The notes: a model not told the origin generated them from the letters alone. A DNA stretch of 5,137 bases from CAZYWA01 sp964650975 [NCBI: uncultured bacterium] (GCA_964650975.1 CAZYWA010000555.1:1-5137), one strand, 5' to 3'. Positions 1-5,093 are shown, numbered from the stretch's first letter. Translations and numbers: made by a program.

Positions 1-573
1 CCCATGCAGCGCGAGGAAATCGCTGGCGTAAGTCTGCGAGGTCACCGCGACGTAGGGGTCCTTCGACACCAGGCACGCCGTCCGCACCCGCGGACGGCCC
101 CGTGACCAGAGCTTGGTCGCGGCCAGCTCGCCGCGGATCTCCTGGACCAGCGCCGTCGCCTGCTCCTCGCGATCGACCAGGATGCCCAGCGTCTCGAGGT
201 TGGCGATCGCCTCCTCGACGGTCTTCACGTGCACCACGAAGAGCGGCACCTTGGCGGCGAGCTTCTCCAGCTCGTCGGCGCGGTTGTGCTCCAGGTCGGC
301 GAGCACCAGATCGGGCATCAGATCGGCGACCCGGTTGAGATCGAGGTCCTTGGCCGGCGCCACGCGCTCCAGACCGCGCACTCGCTCGCCACGCGCCGTG
401 GCGCCGGAGCGAGCGTTCCCCACCAGCTCGTCGTCGAGCCCCAGGTCGCTCAGCGTCTGCGTGATGGTGGGCGAGAGCGACACCACTCGCCGCGGGTACC
501 GCATCAGCTCCCGGCGCGAGCCGGTCCCGTCGGTGATGGAGATGAACTCGAGCGCTGCAGCACGAACAGCCAT
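1..573 (-). CDS. BtuF-like / helical backbone metal receptor protein, 5' part only (runs off window)
   Basis: The first 191 codons are present and the frame is still open at base 1, so the C-terminal lobe is missing. The product looks like a class III periplasmic-binding-protein-fold receptor (Peripla_BP_2, BtuF/FecB type), whose relatives bind cobalamin, haem or siderophore-chelated iron. Visible landmarks are a start-of-domain segment at residues 12-24 (ITDGTGSRRELMR), then RRVVSLSPTITQTLSDLG (28-45), DLVLADLEHNRADELEKL (88-105), a TVEEAIANLETLG helix (118-130) and KDPYVAVTSQTYASDFLALHG near the break. The DLVLA..E.NR and DPY..V...TY patterns are typical of the 'helical backbone metal receptor' branch. 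No signal peptide or lipobox precedes the domain: the start ATG lies only about 11 residues before it, and extending upstream to the in-frame stop at 655-657 adds no hydrophobic segment. It is therefore probably cytoplasmic, which is odd for a transporter receptor. No permease or ATPase gene is visible nearby. The family call is good; the ligand is unknown. Confidence 0.8.
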   Translation of the reverse strand, partial: MAVRAAALEFISITDGTGSRRELMRYPRRVVSLSPTITQTLSDLGLDDELVGNARSGATARGERVRGLERVAPAKDLDLNRVADLMPDLVLADLEHNRADELEKLAAKVPLFVVHVKTVEEAIANLETLGILVDREEQATALVQEIRGELAATKLWSRGRPRVRTACLVSKDPYVAVTSQTYASDFLALHG

Positions 574-577
574 CACG

Positions 578-583
578 CACCTC
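578..583 (-). promoter_or_regulatory. Ribosome binding site of the BtuF-like gene
   Basis: On the minus strand GAGGTG lies four bases before the ATG at 571-573. It is the clearest Shine-Dalgarno sequence in the window. It supports this start over the immediately adjacent GTG (574-576) and over the internal Met24. Confidence 0.6.
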
Positions 584-633
584 GATGGGGCGGCTCTTTG
601 GGCCGCGCGCGGAGAGGACCGGAACCGCGATCG

Positions 634-662
634 AACATACGCGCGAGGCCCCGGCTAAGCAA
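634..662 (-). promoter_or_regulatory. Candidate sigma-70-type promoter for the BtuF-like gene
   Basis: Reading the minus strand, TTGCTT (662-657) and TATGTT (639-634) are separated by exactly 17 bases. This matches the TTG core of the -35 box and four of six -10 positions. Transcription would begin near 627 and leave a leader of about 54 bases. I saw no cobalamin-riboswitch-like conserved box in that short leader. This is a pattern match only. Confidence 0.45.
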
Positions 663-758
663 CCGAGCCGGACCCGCAGACGCGCGCGTTTTCGCCCAGC
701 GCACCGGTGTTTTCGTCACGCGGCTCCGCGAGCAGCGACCGCGACCCGCCGATCGTCG

Positions 759-764
759 TAGACT
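759..764 (+). promoter_or_regulatory. Candidate -10 element (TAGACT) just before the TPR gene
   Basis: TAGACT fits TANNNT and ends seven bases before the ATG at 772. That would place the transcription start at or next to the start codon, giving a leaderless mRNA. No Shine-Dalgarno sequence precedes this ATG, which agrees. I found no convincing -35 hexamer at the usual distance, so confidence is low. Confidence 0.3.
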
Positions 765-771
765 GCGGTGC

Positions 772-1254
772 ATGACGGACGCGAGCGGACGGGCGGAGCT
801 CGAAGCGCTGCTGGTCGCTCTTCACGACGGCGACCCCGGCGTGCGTGAGCGCGCGACGGCCGAGCTCTGGGATCGTTGGTTCAACGACAAGGGACCCAAG
901 GCGCGCCGCATGCTCGAGTACGGCAGCACGTTGCTCGGGGTGGAGCGCTACGCCGAGGCGCTGGCGATCTTCGAGCAGCTGGTCGCCGCGCATCCTGACT
1001 TCGCCGAGGCCCACAACAAGAAGGCGACCGCGCTCTACGTCATGCGCCGCTTCGAGGAATCGCGCGCGGCCTGCCAGGAGACGCTGCGCCTCAACGACGT
1101 GCACTTCGGCGCCTGGCACGGGCTGGGGCTCTGCGAGATGGAGCTCGGCCATTTCCTGGCGGCGCAGCGCGCGTTCGCGCGCGCCCTCGAGATCCAGCCC
1201 CACGCGCATCGCAACCGCGAGCTCTTCGACCGCTGCCGGGAGCAGGTCAATTGA
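772..1254 (+). CDS. Small TPR protein with an N-terminal LWDRW-type helix region
   Basis: The product is a 160-residue soluble protein with three tetratricopeptide repeats of exactly 34 residues: 44-77, 78-111 and 112-145. Each shows the usual pattern of small and aromatic positions, for example YAEALAIFEQLVAAHPDF, the AEAHNKKATALY segment, and FGAWHGLGLCEMELGHFLA. The first 43 residues form acidic helices ending in ELWDRWFNDKGPKA. From memory this resembles a proteobacterial TPR family with a conserved 'IW..W..SGS' segment before the repeats and an 'HFGAL.GLG' third repeat, so the resemblance extends beyond generic TPRs. TPRs mediate protein-protein contacts; the partner is not evident. There is no signal peptide or membrane segment. 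I chose ATG 772 because the frame upstream (back to 229) is rich in Arg and Pro and antisense to the BtuF-like gene. The gene stands alone, divergent from one neighbour and convergent with the next. Confidence 0.85.
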   Translation: MTDASGRAELEALLVALHDGDPGVRERATAELWDRWFNDKGPKARRMLEYGSTLLGVERYAEALAIFEQLVAAHPDFAEAHNKKATALYVMRRFEESRAACQETLRLNDVHFGAWHGLGLCEMELGHFLAAQRAFARALEIQPHAHRNRELFDRCREQVN

Positions 1255-1293
1255 TCGCGGGGGGTGACGGCGAGTGGGAGCGCCCCGAACCAA

Positions 1294-1328
1294 CTGACAC
1301 GGGGATGCCTCGGCCCGTGTAGCGTCAG
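1294..1328. terminator. Inverted repeat between convergent genes, possible bidirectional terminator
   Basis: ACACGGG (1297-1303) pairs perfectly with CCCGTGT (1314-1320) around a ten-base loop. CTGA (1294-1297) can extend the stem with TCAG (1325-1328) if AGCG (1321-1324) is bulged out; A1297 can be used in only one of the two pairings. The structure sits between the stop of the TPR gene and the stop of the opposite-strand thioesterase gene, and overlaps the latter. There is no T-run on either side, so it is not a canonical intrinsic terminator. Confidence 0.35.
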
Positions 1329-1816
1329 CCGGTCCTGTCCGCAGCGCCATCTTGCAGGGGCTCGATCAGGAAGTGGGCGTTGGCGCTGGCGATCGGGCGG
1401 GAGGGGTCGCGCTGCCAGGCTTGGGCGAAGACGTTGACGACGCGTCGGCCTTGCTTGGTGACGGTGCCGCGCGCGAGCACGTCCTCGGCCGCGGCGGGGC
1501 GCAGGTAGTCGATGGTCAGGTTGATGACCTTCGGAACACCCACCCCGGGCACCTGCCACAGCACGGTGAGCATCGCGGTCATCTCGAGCAGCGCTCCCAC
1601 GGTGCCGCCGTGCAACGCCGGCATCACCGGGTTCCCGATCAAGCGTGGAGTGAAGGACAGCTTGCCGAGGAGCTGCCCGGCGTCGAGCGCGGCCGTGACC
1701 CCGAGGAACCTGGCGTACGGGATCGAGCTCACCAGGACGTCCGGGTCGCCGGCCTCGCGCGCCTGGGCGACACGCGCCATCCATCGGCCAACGGCTTCGC
1801 CGTCGGCGCTGCTCAC
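1325..1816 (-). CDS. PaaI-type hotdog thioesterase, second gene of the pair
   Basis: The product is a 163-residue single-domain hotdog-fold protein of the PaaI/4HBT superfamily, which hydrolyses acyl-CoA or related thioesters in the cytoplasm. Landmarks are IPYARFLGV (32-40), a loop with Asn62-Pro63, the central helix motif PALHGGTVGALLEMTAM (66-82) with His69-Gly70-Gly71 and acidic Glu78, then INLTIDYLRPAAAEDVLARG (98-117), QGRRVVNVFAQAW (122-134) and a final strand PIASANAHFLIEP. Length is normal for the family. The start is taken as GTG at 1814-1816: it overlaps the upstream stop as GTGA, has AGGG (1825-1828) eight bases upstream, and keeps the N-terminal helix. An ATG twelve codons further in is the alternative. 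It is translationally coupled to the upstream homologue, and the two products probably work together. Substrate unknown. Glu rather than Asp at the catalytic helix position is a known variation in hotdog enzymes. Confidence 0.85.
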   Translation of the reverse strand: MSSADGEAVGRWMARVAQAREAGDPDVLVSSIPYARFLGVTAALDAGQLLGKLSFTPRLIGNPVMPALHGGTVGALLEMTAMLTVLWQVPGVGVPKVINLTIDYLRPAAAEDVLARGTVTKQGRRVVNVFAQAWQRDPSRPIASANAHFLIEPLQDGAADRTG

Positions 1817-2289
1817 CGGCGACGCCCTGCGCCGCGCGTGAGCATGAAGGCGCCGGCGGCCGAGGCCACCGGATCGTCGGGATCGTCGTTGTAGGCGACC
1901 GCGCGCGCGAAGGCGACGTGCTGGGTGATCCGGTAGCAGTCGGCGCGCGCGAGCAGGCTCTTCCGCGCCGTGGCCGGCCGCAGGTAGTCGATTCGCAGAT
2001 CGAGGGTCGCCACCGCCGCGGGGCTCTCGAGCACGACCATCACCGCCATCCCGCAGGCCGCGTCGAGCAACGCCGTGACGACTCCCCCCGCCAGCACCCC
2101 GGTCACGGGGTTGCCGACGAGATCCTCCCGATAGGGCAGCCTCATCGAACAGCCGCGACCCTGCACGTCGAGTAGCTCGAGCCCGAGCTCGCGATTGTGA
2201 GGAATCCCCTCCGTCGCGATCTGCCGCATCAGCTCCAGGCGCTGGTCCGCCGCGGAACCGGGCGGCTGGTCGAGAGAGTCCGGGCTCAT
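1813..2289 (-). CDS. PaaI-type hotdog thioesterase, first gene of the pair
   Basis: The product is a 158-residue PaaI/4HBT hotdog protein, expected to act on acyl-CoA-type thioesters in the cytosol as a dimer or tetramer. It shows IPHNRELGLELLDV (29-42), MRLPYREDLVGNPVTG (49-64), the central helix GVLAGGVVTALLDAACGMAV (64-83), ATLDLRIDYLRPAT (94-107), ITQHVAFARAVAY (121-133) and a last strand PVASAAGAFMLTRG (140-153). The usual catalytic Asp is present (Asp76). The His of the customary HGG motif is replaced by Ala (Ala67-Gly68-Gly69), whereas the paired gene keeps His but has Glu. It is the promoter-proximal gene of a two-gene operon and its TGA overlaps the next start as GTGA. No Shine-Dalgarno sequence precedes the ATG. 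The sister gene is a paralogue at the fold level but clearly diverged, so this is not a recent duplication. Confidence 0.87.
   Translation of the reverse strand: MSPDSLDQPPGSAADQRLELMRQIATEGIPHNRELGLELLDVQGRGCSMRLPYREDLVGNPVTGVLAGGVVTALLDAACGMAVMVVLESPAAVATLDLRIDYLRPATARKSLLARADCYRITQHVAFARAVAYNDDPDDPVASAAGAFMLTRGAGRRR
1825..1828 (-). promoter_or_regulatory. Ribosome binding site supporting the GTG start at 1816
   Basis: AGGG on the minus strand lies eight bases before the GTG, inside the last codons of the upstream thioesterase gene. Together with the GTGA overlap it points to coupled translation of the pair. Confidence 0.45.
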
Positions 2290-2298
2290 GGGCGCTTG

Positions 2299-2304
2299 AA
2301 TCTA
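2299..2304 (-). promoter_or_regulatory. Candidate -10 element (TAGATT) for the thioesterase operon
   Basis: On the minus strand TAGATT fits TANNNT and ends nine bases before the ATG at 2287-2289. It would give a leaderless mRNA or one with a leader of a couple of bases, in line with the missing Shine-Dalgarno sequence. No convincing -35 box is seen. Confidence 0.3.
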
Positions 2305-2337
2305 GCTCGGATCGCCGCACGAGAGCGCGCCGCACGG

Positions 2338-2367
2338 TTGCAGCTCGAAAGGCGCAGTCGCTACGAT
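2338..2367 (+). promoter_or_regulatory. Candidate promoter for the B12-binding/radical-SAM-like gene
   Basis: TTGCAG (2338-2343) and TACGAT (2362-2367) are spaced by 18 bases within the 153-base divergent spacer. Transcription would start near 2374 and leave a leader of roughly 70 bases before the ATG at 2443. This is a pattern match only. Confidence 0.35.
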
Positions 2368-2442
2368 CCCGGTGAGCCCAAGGCGCGACTCGAGTCTTCG
2401 GCGCACGCGGGCGGAACCCGTTGCCAGCGCCGCCGAGAAGAC

Positions 2443-3870
2443 ATGCGCGCCCTGCTCGTTCACCCCAGCCTCTTCCATCATCCCGCGCCGAGCGTTCCGT
2501 GCGGCCTCGCATGGGTGGCCGCCGCGCTGCGCTCGCGCGGCGCGCAGGTCGCGATCCTGGATCTCGGCTTCGTGTGGAATCGAAGCCGCGTGATTCCGCA
2601 GGCGGTCCGCGAGCTCCGTCCCGACGTGATCGGCCTCGGGGTACCGCACCTCGACAACGATTGCGCGTTTCACGCGCTGAGCATGCTGCCGCACGCCCGC
2701 TGGATCGTGGACCGGTTGCGAGCGACGTCGTCTGCGCCGATCGTCGTCGGCGGCAGCGGTGCCAGCCTCTTCGCCGTGGAGGTGCTCACCCACCTGGGCT
2801 TGAGGCACGGGTTCGTGGGCTCGGATCCGGTCGCCGCGGCGGCGCTGCTGGAAGCGATCGCGGCTGGAGACGACGGAGCGACCCACGCCGGCGCGGTGTG
2901 CTGGGATGGATCTCGTTACCGCACCTCGACGGAGACCGGCGAGGCGCCGCCCGACCAGTGCCCTCACGCCGCCGCGCACGATCTGGTCGACTATCGCCGC
3001 TACCTCCGCGCGGGAGGGGCACCGGTGGTGCCAGTGGCTCTCGAACGACGTGGCGTGCTCGTGCGCCGCGGTGCCGAGGAGATCGCCGACGAGGCCGCCG
3101 AGGTGCGCGCGGTCGCGGGCACCCGTCGGCTGATTCTCGCCGGGCTGACCGTGGGTGCGGACGTCGAGACCGACGACGTGCTGTTCGACGCGTTCGCCGC
3201 GCGCGCGGAGCAGCCCAGCCTGGAAGTGGAGGCCCATCCCGCGGCGCTCACCACCCAGCGGGTGACGCGGCTCCTCCGCGGCGGAGTCCGCGCCTTGCGT
3301 CTGCGCCTCGGAGACCGGCTCGCTCCGGGACACGGGAGCGAGCCGGGCGACCTCGCGACCGACCCGGTCGCGGCGGCGCGCACGGCTCTCGAGCACATCG
3401 CCGGCCGCGTTCCGGTGTCGCTCGAGCTCCGGGTGGGCGCTCCCGGCGAGTCGCCCCGATCGCTCGCGCGCACGCTGGAGGCGCTCGCCGCGCTCACGCC
3501 GCGGCCCACGCGGATCGAGCTCCGGCCCGGTATCCGGCTCACCGGTCCGGCGGGAGACGGCGTCGCCGAGGTACGTGGCTCCGCGTCCGGCGTCTCGTTT
3601 CTGTGGCCGCGCTTCGGCGTCGACGTGAGGCTCGAGCACGATCTCGTGGCGCGCTTGCGCGCCGGGATCGCGTGCTCACCCGATTCGAGCGTCGACGCCG
3701 ACGCCTACGCGCCCTGGCAGCGCGTGGCGCACGCGCTGGCGCGCGCGAGCGGCGTGTGGCCGGCGTGGCGAATCGAGCCACTCTTGACCGGACTCCCGAA
3801 ACGCTGGCGCCGGAGCCATCGGCAACAGGGTACCTTTCCGAAACCAGCCGATGTAACATCGGCGCCGTAG
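2443..3870 (+). CDS. B12-binding domain / radical-SAM-like protein lacking the CxxxCxxC cluster motif
   Basis: The product has 475 residues. Residues 1-130 are a cobalamin-binding Rossmann-type domain as in B12-dependent radical SAM enzymes: MRALLVHPS, PCGLAWVAAALRSRGAQVAI (19-38), LRPDVIGLGV (58-67), APIVVGGSGASLF (98-110), then GFVGSDP. Residues 180-370 resemble the radical SAM barrel of the lipid-biosynthesis (ladderane/hopanoid-like) B12 family, including DYRRYLRAGG (183-192), EVEAHPAALTTQRVTRLLRGG (261-281), LRVGAPGESPRSLARTL (329-345, the GGPGET-type turn) and ELRPGIRLTGP (359-369). SFLWPRFGVDVRLEHDLVARL (385-405) matches the post-barrel segment of that family. After ERRG (201-204), where CxxxCxxC and about 17 further residues are expected, the sequence goes straight to VLVRRGAEEIADE. 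The five cysteines (20, 74, 153, 173, 411) cannot form the motif. The C-terminal 65 residues are Trp- and Arg-rich. The ATG at 2443 starts exactly at the first beta strand; GAG (2435-2437) is a weak RBS. It may bind a corrinoid or a lipid-like ligand without radical chemistry; function is unknown. Confidence 0.75.
   Translation: MRALLVHPSLFHHPAPSVPCGLAWVAAALRSRGAQVAILDLGFVWNRSRVIPQAVRELRPDVIGLGVPHLDNDCAFHALSMLPHARWIVDRLRATSSAPIVVGGSGASLFAVEVLTHLGLRHGFVGSDPVAAAALLEAIAAGDDGATHAGAVCWDGSRYRTSTETGEAPPDQCPHAAAHDLVDYRRYLRAGGAPVVPVALERRGVLVRRGAEEIADEAAEVRAVAGTRRLILAGLTVGADVETDDVLFDAFAARAEQPSLEVEAHPAALTTQRVTRLLRGGVRALRLRLGDRLAPGHGSEPGDLATDPVAAARTALEHIAGRVPVSLELRVGAPGESPRSLARTLEALAALTPRPTRIELRPGIRLTGPAGDGVAEVRGSASGVSFLWPRFGVDVRLEHDLVARLRAGIACSPDSSVDADAYAPWQRVAHALARASGVWPAWRIEPLLTGLPKRWRRSHRQQGTFPKPADVTSAP
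3847..3863. promoter_or_regulatory. Perfect 17-base palindrome with an embedded TAACAT: candidate operator/promoter
   Basis: GCCGATGT and ACATCGGC form perfect eight-base arms around one central A. The palindrome lies over the last codons of the B12-binding gene, 58 bases before the propeller gene. TAACAT (3854-3859) inside it fits a -10 element and would give a leader of about 55 bases for the propeller gene. No good -35 box is placed 16-18 bases upstream. The dyad could be a dimeric regulator's site or, less likely with a one-base centre, an RNA element. Confidence 0.4.
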
Positions 3871-3921
3871 AGAGCTCCCCCTCCGCGTCGACTAGAAACC
3901 CGCGAGCCGCGCTGGCGATCC

Positions 3922-5007
3922 ATGGCCTCACCGACCACCACGACCGTTCTGACCCAGGAAGAGATCAAGGTTCCGTGGAAGCTCTTCCGCGGAAACCAGC
4001 ACCGCACCGGCCAGGTTCCGGCGATGAATCCGCTGCGCCTCACCGGCGTGCGGTGGGAGTTGCGGGTGGGCCGCGTGACGTGGTCGTCGCCGGCGATCGA
4101 CGACGAGACCGTCTACATCGGCCTCGAGGACGGCGCCCTGCTCGCGATCGACGCGCGCAGCGGCAAACGAGTGTGGCGATATCGCACCGGCGGTGCCGTG
4201 CTCAGCTCGCCCGCGATCGACGGCGATCTCGCGCTGATCGGCTCCGAGGACCAGAGCCTGCACGCGGTCGACCGGAAGGTCGGCGTGGCTCGCTGGACCA
4301 CGCCACTCGGCGGAGCCGTGACCAGCTCGCCTCTGGTCAAGGGCGGACGGGTGTTCGTGGGCTCGTGGGACGAGAATCTCTACTGCCTGTCGGCCAAGGA
4401 CGGCGCGGTGCTGTGGACCCATCCCACCGGCGGCCGCGTGTGGAGCTCTCCGGCACTCGGCGACGACACGGTGGTGGTGGCCTCGGCCTCGGGCTACGTG
4501 ATCGCCCTCGACCCGCGCGACGGGTCGCGCAAGTGGCGCTTCAAGGCGCGAAACCGCATCTACTCGACGCCCGCGGTCGCCAACGGCACGGTGTTCGTCG
4601 GCTGCCACGACGGCAACCTCTACGCCATCGACATGAAGACCGGGAAGCGCCGCTACGCGGTCGAGACGCGCGACAAGATCCGCTCGTCTCCCGCGATCGT
4701 GGAGGGGCGCGTGCTGGTCGGCTCGGAGGACGGCAAGTTCTACTGCCTCGACGCGAACACCGGTGAGCAGCGCTGGACCTTCGACGCCAAGGGCGGCATC
4801 GACTCGTCGCCCGCGGTGAGCGGCGACACGGTGGTGTTCGGCACGCTCGCGAACCGGGTCCACGCGCTCGATCTCATGACTGGACAGGAGCGCTGGGGCT
4901 TCTCCACGGACGACTGGGTCGACTCGAGCCCGGCGATCTGGGGCCGCCTCATCGTGTTCGGCTCGTACGACGGCCACCTCTACGGCCTCGAATTCGATAC
5001 GGAGTAG
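3922..5007 (+). CDS. Eight-bladed PQQ/BamB-type beta-propeller repeat protein without signal peptide
   Basis: The 361-residue product consists almost wholly of PQQ-like propeller repeats. The motif SSPA (or STPA/SSPL) recurs with its first Ser at residues 55, 95, 135, 175, 215, 255, 295 and 335, exactly 40 apart. The matching strand Trp lies at 45, 85, 125, 165, 205, 285 and 325, with Tyr at 245. Each unit reads roughly 'SSPA-(V/I)-x-G-x-V-(Y/F)-(V/I)-G-x-x-D-G-x-L-(Y/H)-A-(L/I)-D' then '(T/S)G...W'. The N-terminal strand GVRWELRVG (42-50) would complete the last blade (velcro closure), giving eight blades. The family includes BamB and quinoprotein dehydrogenases, most of them exported. Here the N-terminus (MASPTTTTVLTQEEIKVPWK) has no signal peptide. 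No alternative start codon exists between the preceding TAG and ATG 3922, so it is probably cytoplasmic. There is no enzymatic domain, so a scaffold or ligand-binding role is likely; the partner is unknown. No Shine-Dalgarno sequence is evident. Confidence 0.87.
   Translation: MASPTTTTVLTQEEIKVPWKLFRGNQHRTGQVPAMNPLRLTGVRWELRVGRVTWSSPAIDDETVYIGLEDGALLAIDARSGKRVWRYRTGGAVLSSPAIDGDLALIGSEDQSLHAVDRKVGVARWTTPLGGAVTSSPLVKGGRVFVGSWDENLYCLSAKDGAVLWTHPTGGRVWSSPALGDDTVVVASASGYVIALDPRDGSRKWRFKARNRIYSTPAVANGTVFVGCHDGNLYAIDMKTGKRRYAVETRDKIRSSPAIVEGRVLVGSEDGKFYCLDANTGEQRWTFDAKGGIDSSPAVSGDTVVFGTLANRVHALDLMTGQERWGFSTDDWVDSSPAIWGRLIVFGSYDGHLYGLEFDTE
4054..5004 (+). repeat. Eight coding repeats of 120 bases (40 residues) in the propeller gene
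   Basis: The codons for SSPA-type motifs begin at 4084, 4204, 4324, 4444, 4564, 4684, 4804 and 4924, a strict 120-base period without any insertion or deletion. DNA identity between units is patchy and highest around the motif itself (variants of TCGTCGCCCGCG and AGCTCGCCCGCG). The units are therefore protein repeats under selection rather than a fresh DNA tandem array. Confidence 0.85.
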
Positions 5008-5038
5008 TTTCGGGGGGCTTGAAGAGCCTCCGAGAAAC
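5007..5038 (+). terminator. Hairpin at the stop codon of the propeller gene, possible terminator
   Basis: GTTTC (5007-5011) pairs with GAAAC (5034-5038), and GGGGGGCT (5012-5019) pairs with AGCCTCCG (5025-5032) apart from one mismatch and one G-U pair, with A5033 bulged. The loop is TGAAG. It starts on the last base of the TAG. No T-run follows, so it is a strong stem but not a textbook rho-independent terminator. Confidence 0.4.
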
Positions 5039-5042
5039 TCGA

Positions 5043-5093
5043 GCGTGTGTGAGGAATTCCCTCGTCAGTCGGTTCGGGGGCCCTTACACACGC
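5043..5093. repeat. Inverted repeat with 12-base arms downstream of the propeller gene
   Basis: GCGTGTGTGAGG (5043-5054) and CCTTACACACGC (5082-5093) are complementary at 11 of 12 positions, and the twelfth is a G-U pair in plus-strand RNA. The spacer is 27 bases. No gene is recognisable between 5008 and the window end, so this is either part of a structured 3' region or the upstream region of the next gene. Confidence 0.5.

Noticed and set aside
229-771. N-terminal extension of the TPR gene to an ATG at 229
   Set aside because: The extension is antisense to the BtuF-like gene and has no protein-like character. ATG 772 starts the recognisable domain.
574-771. Cobalamin riboswitch upstream of the BtuF-like gene
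   Set aside because: The spacer was read in the gene's direction for the conserved B12-box core and paired elements, and none was seen. The predicted leader (about 54 bases) is also too short.
2197-2442. N-terminal extension of the B12-binding gene to an ATG at 2197
   Set aside because: The added 82 residues overlap the thioesterase gene antisense and look like noise. The domain's first beta strand begins exactly at the ATG at 2443.
1817-2512. N-terminal extension of the second thioesterase to 2512
   Set aside because: It would overlap the first thioesterase gene out of frame. The GTG at 1816 with a GTGA overlap and AGGG upstream is a better start.
2302-3639. 445-codon open frame antisense to the B12-binding gene
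   Set aside because: Composition is rich in Arg, Gly and His with no domain, whereas the opposite strand encodes a protein with clear family motifs.
2421-4766. Very long plus-strand open frame (781 codons) spanning two genes
   Set aside because: It is an out-of-frame shadow of the B12-binding and propeller genes, dominated by Arg, Ala and Gly with no recognisable motif. Such frames arise from the high GC content and lack of AT-rich stop codons.
3928-4977. 349-codon open frame antisense to the propeller gene
   Set aside because: Its periodic sequence merely mirrors the 120-base repeats on the other strand. It has no RBS, and its composition is explained by the antisense of GC-rich codons.
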